NCBI GenBank assembly: GCA_051117315.1
Contig: JBNPEA010000152.1
Span: 1 to 31,326, forward strand
Direction: 5' to 3'
Length of the DNA: 31,326 bases
Source: Salinarimonas sp051117315
Lineage (GTDB): Bacteria; Pseudomonadota; Alphaproteobacteria; Rhizobiales; Beijerinckiaceae
This document shows positions 24,606 through 31,326 of this stretch, one piece after another. The first letter of the stretch is position 1, and each line of letters begins with the position of its first letter. The notes under the pieces were generated by a model. It was not told where the DNA came from. It made no database searches and saw only the letters and a list, made by a program, of their open reading frames with translations. The translations under genes and the position numbers were made by a program.

Positions 24606-24696
24606 TGCGGTTTCCTTCGTTCTAATGCAGAAATTACGTTCTTGCGGCTTTTCTCCGGCAAATCCAGAATGGGTGACACCGTACGCAGACATCCTG
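24606..24696. promoter_or_regulatory. Divergent promoter/operator region between regulator and tupB
   Basis: This 91-base AT-richer gap holds a direct repeat CGTTCT at 24618-24623 and 24637-24642, and a small palindrome TTCT-N5-AGAA at 24620-24632, both plausible regulator contacts. Towards tupB, TTGCGG (24642-24647) and CAGAAT (24665-24670) are spaced by 17 bases and could be -35 and -10 boxes. No element is strong alone. Confidence 0.4.
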
Positions 24697-25416
24697 ATGA
24701 CCGACTCCGACTCCGCCTTCGCCGCCGCCCTCGGCCTCGTCGCCGCACGCGATCCCGCGCTCGTGGAGATCGTCGGGCTCTCGCTGCGCGTGACGTTGAG
24801 CGCCGTCGTTCTCGCATGCACCATCGGCCTGCCGCTCGGGGCCGGGCTCGCGCTCGCGCGTTTTCCCGGCCGCGGCGCCGTGATCGTCCTCGTCAATGCC
24901 CTCATGGGGCTGCCGCCGGTGGTGGCCGGGCTCGTGCTCTACCTCCTCCTCTCCCGGTCCGGTCCGCTCGGCGAGCTCGGGCTCCTGTTCACGCCCACCG
25001 CCATGGTGCTGGCGCAGACCGTGCTGATCCTGCCGATCGTCACCGCGCTCACCCGCCAGACGGTGGAGGACCTCTGGGCCGAGTATCGCGAGCAGCTCGT
25101 CTCCCTCGGCTCGTCGCGGCTGCGGGCCATCCCGACGCTGCTCTGGGACGCGCGCTTCTCCCTCGTCACCGCCGTCCTCGCCGGGTTCGGGCGTGCGAGC
25201 GCGGAGGTCGGCGCGGTGCTCATCGTCGGCGGCAACATCGCCGGCTACACCCGCACCATGACGACCGCGATCGCGCTGGAGACGAGTCGCGGCGATCTGG
25301 CGCTGGCGCTGGGGCTCGGCATCATCCTGCTCGCGATCACGCTCGCGCTCAATGCGGGCGCCTACGGAAGCGCGCGCCTCGGCGCGCGGCTGGCGGGTCG
25401 AAGCGCCGATGCGTGA
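24697..25416 (+). CDS. tupB: Tungstate-type ABC transporter permease
   Basis: From ATG 24697 the product is 239 residues, the usual TupB length; a longer frame starts inside the divergent promoter region and is unlikely. It has about five to six membrane helices and the TupB features NALMGLPPVVAGLVLYLLLS, TVLILPIVTALTRQT and EVGAVLIVGGNIAGYTRTM. It resembles ModB distantly but groups with tungstate permeases by the GGNI(A/R)GxTRxMTTAI segment. Its stop overlaps the next gene by eight bases. Substrate tungstate is inferred from family. Confidence 0.88.
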   Translation: MTDSDSAFAAALGLVAARDPALVEIVGLSLRVTLSAVVLACTIGLPLGAGLALARFPGRGAVIVLVNALMGLPPVVAGLVLYLLLSRSGPLGELGLLFTPTAMVLAQTVLILPIVTALTRQTVEDLWAEYREQLVSLGSSRLRAIPTLLWDARFSLVTAVLAGFGRASAEVGAVLIVGGNIAGYTRTMTTAIALETSRGDLALALGLGIILLAITLALNAGAYGSARLGARLAGRSADA

Positions 25417-26140
25417 GACGCCCTCGATCCTGCCGCTGCGCCTGGAGGGCATCGGCTACGAGGCCGGCGGGCGCCGGCTGCTCGAGGACGTCGGCCTCAC
25501 CGTCGCCCGCGGCGCGCGCCTCGCCCTCGTCGGGCCGAACGGCGCCGGCAAGAGCCTCACCCTGCGCATCGCCCACGGGCTGCTGGCGCCCAGCGCCGGA
25601 CGTGTCGTCTGGTCCGGGCCGGCGGCGGGCGCGGCACGCGCGGGGCGCGGCCACGCCATGGTGTTCCAGCGCCCGGTCCTGCTGCGCCGCTCGGCGCGGG
25701 CGAACGTGACCCACGCGCTTGCGCTGCAGGGAATGGCGCGACGCGAGCGGCGCGCGCGTGCGGACGAGGCCCTCGCGCGCTTCGGCCTCGCGCCGCTCGC
25801 GGATTCGGCCGCGCGCATCCTGTCGGGCGGCGAGCAGCAGCGCCTCGCCATGGCGCGGGCCTGGGCGCTTGGTCCCGAGCTGGTCTTCCTCGACGAGCCG
25901 ACCGCCGCCCTCGACCCCGCCGCGACCCGCGGCGTCGAGGAGGTGATCCGCGCCTTGCAGGCGGAGGGCGTCGCCATCGTCATGACCACCCACGACCTCG
26001 CCCAGGCCCGGCGCCTGATGGACGAGATCGTCCTGATGCACCGCGGCCGGATCGTCGAGCACGCTCCCGCGGACCGCTTCTTCACCCGGCCGGAAACCCC
26101 CGAGGGCCGCGCCTTCGTCGCGGGGGAGCTGCTCTGGTGA
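25409..26140 (+). CDS. tupC: Tungstate-type ABC transporter ATP-binding protein
   Basis: The 243-residue ATPase starts at ATG 25409, overlapping the tupB end. It has Walker A GPNGAGKSL (42-50), Q-loop VFQRPVLLRRSARANV, signature LSGGEQQRLAMARAW, Walker B LVFLDEPTAALDP and the switch His in MTTHDLAQAR. The VFQRPVLLRRS pattern and absence of a TOBE domain fit TupC. Its TGA is followed by tupA 53 bases later, so all three subunits are one operon in the order B-C-A. Confidence 0.9.
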   Translation: MRETPSILPLRLEGIGYEAGGRRLLEDVGLTVARGARLALVGPNGAGKSLTLRIAHGLLAPSAGRVVWSGPAAGAARAGRGHAMVFQRPVLLRRSARANVTHALALQGMARRERRARADEALARFGLAPLADSAARILSGGEQQRLAMARAWALGPELVFLDEPTAALDPAATRGVEEVIRALQAEGVAIVMTTHDLAQARRLMDEIVLMHRGRIVEHAPADRFFTRPETPEGRAFVAGELLW

Positions 26141-26193
26141 AGCGAGACCCGAACGAGCGGGCATTCCGCCCGCCATCCGAGAGGAGACGCCCC

Positions 26194-27021
26194 ATGTATC
26201 GTCGCACCCTGCTCCAGGCCGCCGTCGCGGCCGTCGCGCTCCTGCCCGTCGCGGCACCCGGCGTCGCGCAGGAGCGCTTCATCACCGTCGCGTCGACGAC
26301 CTCGACGGTGAATTCAGGCCTGTTCGAGGCGATCCTGCCCGGGTTCACCGAGGAGACCGGCATCGAGGTGCGGGTCCTCTCGCAGGGCACCGGGCAGGCG
26401 CTCGAGACCGGCCGACGCGGCGACGCGGACGTCGTCTTCGTCCATTCCCGCCCCGCCGAGGAGCAGTTCGTGGCGGAAGGCTACGGCGTCGAGCGCATCC
26501 CCGTGATGTACAACGACTTCGTCGTCGTCGGCCCGGAGGCGGACCCCGCCGGGATCGCCGGCGGCAGCGACTCCGTCGCGGCACTCGCGGCGATCGCTCA
26601 GGCGCGGGCGCCCTTCGCCTCGCGCGGCGACGATTCGGGCACGCACCAGGCGGAGCAGCGCTTGTGGGAGGCCGCCGAGGTGACGCCCGAGGGCTCGTGG
26701 TATCGCGAGACAGGCTCCGGCATGGGCGCGACGCTCAACATCGCCGCCGAGATGCCGGCCTACGCGCTGACCGACCGCGGCACCTGGCTCTCCTTCCAGA
26801 ACAAGGCGGATCTCGAGATCGTCGTCGAGGGCGACGAGCGGCTGTTCAACCAGTATGGCGTCATCCTCGTCTCGCCCGAGCGCCATCCGCACGTGAAGGC
26901 GGACGACGCCCGCACCTTCATCGACTGGCTCGTCTCCCCCGACGGGCAGGGCGCCATCGCCGGCTACACGATCGATGGCGAGCAGCTGTTCTTCCCCAAT
27001 GCCGACGAGGCGGGCGCCTGA
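26194..27021 (+). CDS. tupA: Tungstate-type ABC transporter, periplasmic binding protein
   Basis: I take the ATG at 26194, with GAGGAG eight bases upstream, giving 275 residues; an earlier ATG overlaps tupC without a ribosome site. Residues 1-25 are a signal peptide ending GVAQ. The oxyanion-binding motif ASTTSTVNSGLF (33-44) matches the TupA TTTS signature. Further family segments are RRGDADVVFVHSRPAEEQF, YNDFVVVGP and SRGDDSGTHQAEQRLW. TupA proteins bind tungstate with very high affinity over molybdate. Placement last in the operon, with its own strong ribosome site, may raise its level. Confidence 0.92.
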   Translation: MYRRTLLQAAVAAVALLPVAAPGVAQERFITVASTTSTVNSGLFEAILPGFTEETGIEVRVLSQGTGQALETGRRGDADVVFVHSRPAEEQFVAEGYGVERIPVMYNDFVVVGPEADPAGIAGGSDSVAALAAIAQARAPFASRGDDSGTHQAEQRLWEAAEVTPEGSWYRETGSGMGATLNIAAEMPAYALTDRGTWLSFQNKADLEIVVEGDERLFNQYGVILVSPERHPHVKADDARTFIDWLVSPDGQGAIAGYTIDGEQLFFPNADEAGA

Positions 27022-27130
27022 TCGTCATCCGAACGAGACAGGGGTCGGTGTAAGCGCGAATGGCGCGGGCGTGCACCCGCCGCTAGCCTCTCCTCGAACG
27101 GGCCGCGAGAGGCCGGATCGAGGAGAGGTC

Positions 27131-28177
27131 ATGCGTCAGGTCTACCCGTTCTCGGCGATCGTCGGCCAAGACGAGATGAAGCTCGCGCTGGAGATCACCG
27201 CCGTCGATCAGTCTGTCGGCGGCGTTCTCGTCTTCGGCGACCGCGGCACCGGCAAGTCCACCGCCGTGCGCGCGCTCGCGGGCCTCCTCCCGCCGATGAA
27301 GGTCGTCGCCGGCTGCCCCTACAATTGCGACCCGGCGAAGCCTCGCGGCGCCTCCTGCCCCGCCTGCGCGGCGCGCGAGGCGGAGGGCGGCGGCGCGGCC
27401 GTCGCCGAGGTGCCCGTCCCCGTCGTCGACCTGCCGCTGGGCGCCACCGAGGACCGCGTCGTCGGCGCGCTCGACCTCGAGCGGGCAATCACCAAGGGCG
27501 AGAAGGCCTTCGAGACCGGGCTGCTGGCGCGCGCCCATCGCGGCTTCCTCTACATCGACGAGGTCAACCTGCTCGAGGACCACCTCGTCGACCTCCTGCT
27601 CGACGTCGCCGCCTCGGGCGAGAACGTGGTCGAGCGCGAGGGGCTCTCCGTGCGCCATCCGGCGAAGTTCGTGCTCGTCGGCTCCGGCAACCCGGAGGAG
27701 GGTGAGCTGCGCCCGCAGCTGCTCGACCGCTTCGGCCTCTCCGTCGACGTGAAGACCCCTGTCGAGATCGCCACCCGCGTCGCCATCGTGCGCCGCCGCG
27801 ATGCCTTCGAGCGCGATCCGGAGGGCTTCATCGCGGAGTTCGCCGAGGCCGACGCGCGGCTGCGCCATCGCATCGCCACCGCCCGCCGCCGCCTGCCGGA
27901 GACGACCGTCTCCGACGCCGCGCTCGAGGCGGCCGCGCGGCTGTGCATCGCGCTGGGCACCGACGGCCTGCGCGGGGAGATCACGCTGATCCGGGCCGCC
28001 CGCGCGCTCGCCGCGCTGGAGGGCGTCGAGGAGGTCGGGCTCGACGAGCTGCGGGCGGTCGCGCCGCTCGCGCTCCGCCACCGCCTGCGCCGCAACCCGC
28101 TCGACGAATCCGGGTCCGGCGTCCGGGTGGAGCGGGCGCTGGCGGAGGTCATTCCCCTGGAGGCGGTGGCATCGTGA
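27131..28177 (+). CDS. bchI: Magnesium chelatase ATPase subunit I
   Basis: BchI is the AAA+ motor of magnesium chelatase, inserting Mg2+ into protoporphyrin IX for bacteriochlorophyll. The 348-residue product starts at ATG 27131 behind GAGGAGAGG. It has Walker A GDRGTGKST (36-44), the BchI insertion with Cys61, Cys65, Cys75 and Cys78 (GCPYNCDP and SCPAC), Walker B GFLYIDEVNLLEDH, and LVGSGNPEEGELRPQLLDRFGL with the Arg finger region. The C-terminal lid is intact. The TGA overlaps the bchD GTG. Cobalt chelatase CobS is excluded by these BchI-specific motifs. Confidence 0.96.
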   Translation: MRQVYPFSAIVGQDEMKLALEITAVDQSVGGVLVFGDRGTGKSTAVRALAGLLPPMKVVAGCPYNCDPAKPRGASCPACAAREAEGGGAAVAEVPVPVVDLPLGATEDRVVGALDLERAITKGEKAFETGLLARAHRGFLYIDEVNLLEDHLVDLLLDVAASGENVVEREGLSVRHPAKFVLVGSGNPEEGELRPQLLDRFGLSVDVKTPVEIATRVAIVRRRDAFERDPEGFIAEFAEADARLRHRIATARRRLPETTVSDAALEAAARLCIALGTDGLRGEITLIRAARALAALEGVEEVGLDELRAVAPLALRHRLRRNPLDESGSGVRVERALAEVIPLEAVAS

Positions 28178-30021
28178 ACGCGGAGGCGCCGCGCTCGCTC
28201 TCCGAGACCTGGCGCGCCGCCGCCCGGGCCGCGGCGCTCGTCGCGATCGACCCGGCAGGGCTCGGCGGCGCCGCCCTGCGCGCGGGCCCCGGCCCGGTGC
28301 GCGATCGCTGGCTCGCCCTCTTGAGGCACCTCCTCCCCGAGGGCGTGCCGTTCCGGCGCGCGCCGGCGGGGATCGACGACGATCGCCTGCTGGGCGGGCT
28401 CGACCTCGTCGCGACGCTGCAGGCCGGACGGCCGGTGGTCGGGCGCGGCATCCTGGCCGAGGCGGACGGCGGCATCGTCGTGCTCGCCATGGCCGAGCGC
28501 CTGCCAGGGGCCGTCGCGGGCCGGCTCGCCTCGGTGCTCGACGGGCGCGTGGTCCGCCTCGAGCGGGAGGGTCTCGCCGCGACGCTGGAGACGCATCTGG
28601 GTGTCGTCGCCCTCGACGAGGGCCGCGAGGACGACGAGCGCCCGCCCGAGGCGCTGCTCGACCGGCTCGCCTTCCTCGTCGACCTCGGCGCCGCCTCCCA
28701 CCGCGCGACCGGCGATCCCGGCCCCGACCCGGCCTCGGTGGCGGCGGCGCGGGCGCGCCTGCCGGGCGTGGCGGGCACCCCCGCGCGGCTCGAGGCGCTG
28801 TGCGGCGCGGCCGCCGCCGTGATGATCCCTTCCCTGCGCGCGCCGCTCCTCGCGCTGCGCGCCGCCCGTGCGCTGGCGGCGCTCGACGGGCGTGGCGCGG
28901 TCTCGGACGAGGACGTCTCGGAGGCCTTCCGCCTCGTTCTGGCCCCGCGCGCCCGCGCCTTCCCGCCGGCACCGGCGGACGACGAGACAGACGAAAACCA
29001 GACCGACGACGCGCCCGCGGACGATCCCCCTCCCCCGCCCGACGAGCCGCCCCGCGACGAGGACGAAAGCCGCGAGGAGGATGAGCGCGAGGACGAGGAG
29101 ACCGAGGAGCGCCCCCTCACCGCCGAGGAGCTGCAGAACCTGGTTCTCGAGGCGGCGCAGGCGATCCTGCCCGAGGATCTGCTCGCCCAGCTGCGGGCCG
29201 GCCTGTCCGGGCTCAAGACCTCCCGCACCCGCGGCGAGACCGGCGCCCGCGCCCGGCCGGGGACGTCCGGCCGCCCCGCCGGCTCGCGGCCCGGCGAGCC
29301 GCGGCGCGGCGCGCGGCTCGACCTGGTCTCGACGCTGCGTGCGGCGGCACCCTGGCAGCCGCTGCGCCGGCGCGGGGGCGAGGCGGCCGCGGACGGCCCT
29401 CGCGTCGCCGTCCGCCGCGAGGACTTCCGCGTCGGCGTGCGCAAGCCCACGATCCGCCGCACCACGATCTTCGCCGTGGACGCCTCCGGCTCCTCCGCGC
29501 TCAACCGGCTCGCCGAGGCCAAGGGCGCCGTCGAGCTGCTGCTGGCGGAATGCTACGTGCGCCGCGACCGCGTCGCCCTCGTCGCCTTCCGCAGCCGCGA
29601 CGCCGAGCTGGTGCTCGAGCCGACTCGCTCGCTCGCCCGCGCCAAGAGGGCGCTCGCCGGCCTCGCCGGCGGCGGCGCGACGCCGCTGGCACGCGGCATC
29701 GAGGTGGCGCTCGCGACCGCGGACGCGGTGCGCCGCAAGGGCGAGGACCCCGCGATCGTGCTGCTCACGGACGGCAAGACCAATATCGGCCGCTCCGGCG
29801 AGCCGGGCCGCGAGGCGGCGCGGGCGGACGCCCTGACGGCCGCGCGCGAGGCGCGGGTACGGGGCATCGTCGCCCTCGTCGTCGACATCTCCCGCGCCGG
29901 CCAGCCGCTGGCGCAGGAGATCGCGGCGGCGATGGGCGCGCGGTACCTCGCCCTGCCCTATGCCGACGCCGCCACGCTCTCCTCGGCGGTGTCGGCGGCG
30001 CTGCCCCCGCAGCGCGGGTGA
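28174..30021 (+). CDS. bchD: Magnesium chelatase subunit D
   Basis: The 615-residue BchD forms the platform ring with BchI. Its GTG start at 28174 overlaps the bchI stop (GTGA). The N-terminal AAA-like domain has lost the Walker motifs, as expected. Residues about 269-312 are an extremely acidic, Pro-rich hinge of Asp/Glu runs, followed by a basic stretch. The C-terminal von Willebrand A domain carries the MIDAS motif FAVDASGSS with Asp436 and later LLTDGKTNIG. Length is slightly above many homologues. It is coupled to bchO downstream. Confidence 0.95.
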   Translation: MNAEAPRSLSETWRAAARAAALVAIDPAGLGGAALRAGPGPVRDRWLALLRHLLPEGVPFRRAPAGIDDDRLLGGLDLVATLQAGRPVVGRGILAEADGGIVVLAMAERLPGAVAGRLASVLDGRVVRLEREGLAATLETHLGVVALDEGREDDERPPEALLDRLAFLVDLGAASHRATGDPGPDPASVAAARARLPGVAGTPARLEALCGAAAAVMIPSLRAPLLALRAARALAALDGRGAVSDEDVSEAFRLVLAPRARAFPPAPADDETDENQTDDAPADDPPPPPDEPPRDEDESREEDEREDEETEERPLTAEELQNLVLEAAQAILPEDLLAQLRAGLSGLKTSRTRGETGARARPGTSGRPAGSRPGEPRRGARLDLVSTLRAAAPWQPLRRRGGEAAADGPRVAVRREDFRVGVRKPTIRRTTIFAVDASGSSALNRLAEAKGAVELLLAECYVRRDRVALVAFRSRDAELVLEPTRSLARAKRALAGLAGGGATPLARGIEVALATADAVRRKGEDPAIVLLTDGKTNIGRSGEPGREAARADALTAAREARVRGIVALVVDISRAGQPLAQEIAAAMGARYLALPYADAATLSSAVSAALPPQRG

Positions 30022-30026
30022 GCGCG

Positions 30027-30929
30027 ATGGGCGGCCGGCTGGACTGGGCGCGGGACGGGGCGGACTGGCCCAACCGCGAGGCCTCGCGCTTCGTGCGCGC
30101 CGCCGGTGCGAGCTGGCACGTGCAGCGCATGGGCCCTGCGGGCGCACCCGTCCTCCTCCTCGCCCACGGCACCGCCGCCGCCACTCATTCCTGGCGCGAC
30201 CTGATGCCGCTGCTCGCGGCCGAATTCGACGTGATCGCCTGCGATCTCCCCGGCCACGGCTTCACCGAGCCGATGGCGCACGGGCGCCCCACCCTGCCCG
30301 GGATGGCGCGGGCGATGGCCGACCTCCTGGCCGCCCTCGAGGCCCGCCCCGCCCTCGTCGTCGGCCATTCCGCCGGCGCGGCGCTGGCGATCCGCATGGT
30401 GCTCGACCGGCTGATCCAGCCCGCAGGCGTCATCGCCCTCAACGGCGCGCTGATGCCCTTCGACGGCATGGCCGGGCGGGTCTTCTCGCCCCTGGCGAAG
30501 CTGCTCGCGCTCAACCCCTTCGTGCCGCGCGTCGTCTCGGCGAGCGCCGCGGATCGCGCCGGCGTCGAGCGCCTGATCCGCAACACCGGCTCCAGCCTCG
30601 ATGCGCGGGGCGTCGAGCTCTACCGTAGGCTCGTCGCCAACCCGGGCCACGTGCACGGCGCCTTGGCGATGATGGCGCACTGGGACCTCGACGCGCTGAT
30701 GTCGGACCTGCCGCGGCTGGCGACTCCCCTGGTGCTCGTCGTCGGCGATCGCGACAAGGCGGTGGCGCCCGAGGACGCGCGGCGCGTGCGCCGCCTGGCG
30801 CGCCACGCCACGCTCGAGACGATGAAGGGCGCGGGCCATCTCGCTCACGAGGAACGCCCGCAGGAGGCGGCAGCGCTGATCCGGGCGCAGGCCGCCGATC
30901 TCGGCCTCGTCGGCACGCCGACGGGCTGA
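30027..30929 (+). CDS. bchO: Magnesium-chelatase-associated alpha/beta hydrolase
   Basis: BchO is an alpha/beta-hydrolase found beside bchD in phototrophic proteobacteria; its role in magnesium-porphyrin formation is not fully defined. From ATG 30027 it has 300 residues; a GTG at 30018 overlapping the bchD stop is an alternative start. Characteristic segments are LDWARDGADWPNREASRFV near the start, LLLAHGTAAATHSWRDL, CDLPGHGFTEP, the nucleophile elbow VVGHSAGAALAIRM and the final histidine in MKGAGHLAHEERP. It completes the bchI-bchD-bchO unit. Confidence 0.93.
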   Translation: MGGRLDWARDGADWPNREASRFVRAAGASWHVQRMGPAGAPVLLLAHGTAAATHSWRDLMPLLAAEFDVIACDLPGHGFTEPMAHGRPTLPGMARAMADLLAALEARPALVVGHSAGAALAIRMVLDRLIQPAGVIALNGALMPFDGMAGRVFSPLAKLLALNPFVPRVVSASAADRAGVERLIRNTGSSLDARGVELYRRLVANPGHVHGALAMMAHWDLDALMSDLPRLATPLVLVVGDRDKAVAPEDARRVRRLARHATLETMKGAGHLAHEERPQEAAALIRAQAADLGLVGTPTG

Positions 30930-30930
30930 T

Positions 30931-30949
30931 CCGCTCGAGAACCGCTCGA
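30931..30949 (+). repeat. Short direct repeat downstream of bchO
   Basis: CCGCTCGA occurs at 30931-30938 and 30942-30949, an 11-base period, about one helical turn, in the gap before the cytochrome gene, followed by AAAAAC. Such spacing would suit a regulator bound on one face of the helix, but it may be chance. The remaining 147-base gap shows no convincing promoter or terminator. Confidence 0.3.
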
Positions 30950-31076
30950 AAAACTCCCCTCGGAGCCTGTGCATTTCGCGCCGCTGACGCGTTGTCGCGT
31001 TCGTCGGCACGGGACCGGTCGCGTGGCCGCCCGTCGCTCCGGCGATCGAGAGAGACGAGAGGGAGACCACGAGCCC

Positions 31077-31326
31077 ATGCGAAACCTGACCTTCGCCGCA
31101 GCCACAGCGGCGCTCCTCGCCCTGCCCAGCCTCGCCCTGCCCAACCTCGCCGCCGCGCAGGAGGCCACCGGCGATCCGGAGGCCGGCAAGCGCGTCTTCA
31201 CCCAGTGCCAGTCCTGCCACATGGTGGGCGAGAACGCGCGGACCCGCGTAGGGCGGGTGCTCAACGACGTGTTCGGCCGCGAGGCGGGCAGCGTCGAGGA
31301 CTACCGCTATTCCGAGGCCATGCAGC
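31077..31326 (+). CDS. Cytochrome c2-type c-type cytochrome, 3' end missing
   Basis: The gene starts at ATG 31077 and runs off the right edge after 83 residues. Residues 1-28 are a signal peptide (ending NLAAAQ) containing a tandem duplication LALPSLALPNLA. The mature part begins GDPEAGKRVFTQCQSCHMVG, with the haem-binding CQSCH, and continues NDVFGREAGSVEDYRYSEAM, typical of cytochrome c2 / c-550. In photosynthetic bacteria such proteins carry electrons between the bc1 complex and the reaction centre or oxidases. Being next to bchIDO suits that, though the respiratory role is equally possible. Confidence 0.88.
   Translation, partial: MRNLTFAAATAALLALPSLALPNLAAAQEATGDPEAGKRVFTQCQSCHMVGENARTRVGRVLNDVFGREAGSVEDYRYSEAMQ

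Noticed and set aside
27022..27130. PpsR/CrtJ-type operator before bchI
   Set aside because: No TGT-N12-ACA match was found on inspection; the TGT at about 27050 has no partner at the right distance.
27131..30021. Cobalt chelatase (CobS/CobT) or other MoxR/VWA pair instead of BchI/BchD
   Set aside because: The BchI cysteine insertion, BchD acidic hinge, and the adjacent bchO support magnesium chelatase.
27550..30147. Long minus-strand frame of 865 codons opposite bchI, bchD and bchO
   Set aside because: Low-complexity shadow of clearly recognisable magnesium chelatase genes.

Overview
The window is very GC-rich DNA with dense, overlapping operons. It encodes magnesium-chelatase subunits for bacteriochlorophyll (bchI, bchD, bchO) beside a cytochrome c2-type gene. 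This points to a phototrophic alphaproteobacterium, probably of the Hyphomicrobiales (Methylobacterium/Salinarimonas-like); the exact taxon cannot be settled from sequence reading. No rRNA, tRNA, CRISPR array, insertion sequence or prophage was seen.

Layout. (1) 1-13549: a divergent GntR/FCD regulator (cut by the left edge) faces a nine-gene operon for importing and degrading a uronic-acid-containing sugar. The operon holds a CUT1-type ABC importer (binding protein, two permeases, ATPase), a GH31 glycoside hydrolase, a CE15-type glucuronoyl esterase without signal peptide, uronate isomerase (uxaC), mannonate dehydratase (uxuA) and a fructuronate reductase-like dehydrogenase. The inferred logic is import, cytoplasmic cleavage of the ester and glycosidic bonds, then glucuronate -> fructuronate -> mannonate -> 2-keto-3-deoxygluconate. 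A consensus-like promoter overlaps a possible operator, a strong hairpin follows the binding-protein gene, and a palindromic repeat sits before the ATPase gene. (2) 13587-16543: a lytic transglycosylase converges on an alpha/beta-hydrolase lipoprotein; upstream of the latter is a compact run of unrecognised small genes. (3) 16762-19739: meaB, a DUF2336 protein and a Nudix hydrolase. (4) 19736-20796 (minus): a ParA-type ATPase translationally overlapping a small protein with a basic, Ala/Arg-rich N-terminus and a phasin-like C-terminus, a candidate granule-positioning pair.

(5) 20964-27021: two oxyanion importers. A short ModE and modABC, with a recognisable Mo-box, are followed by a tungstate-type tupBCA set under a divergent HTH/periplasmic-binding-like fusion regulator. 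ModE is reduced to its DNA-binding domain and ModC lacks the usual C-terminal TOBE/Mop domain. (6) 27131-31326: bchI-bchD-bchO with overlapping or near-overlapping starts, then the beginning of a cytochrome c2-like gene cut by the right edge.

The observations most worth following are the ParA-phasin pair, the uronide operon with a cytoplasmic CE15 esterase and an atypical GH31 enzyme but no recognised alpha-glucuronidase, and the tungstate locus with its fused DNA-binding/ligand-binding regulator.
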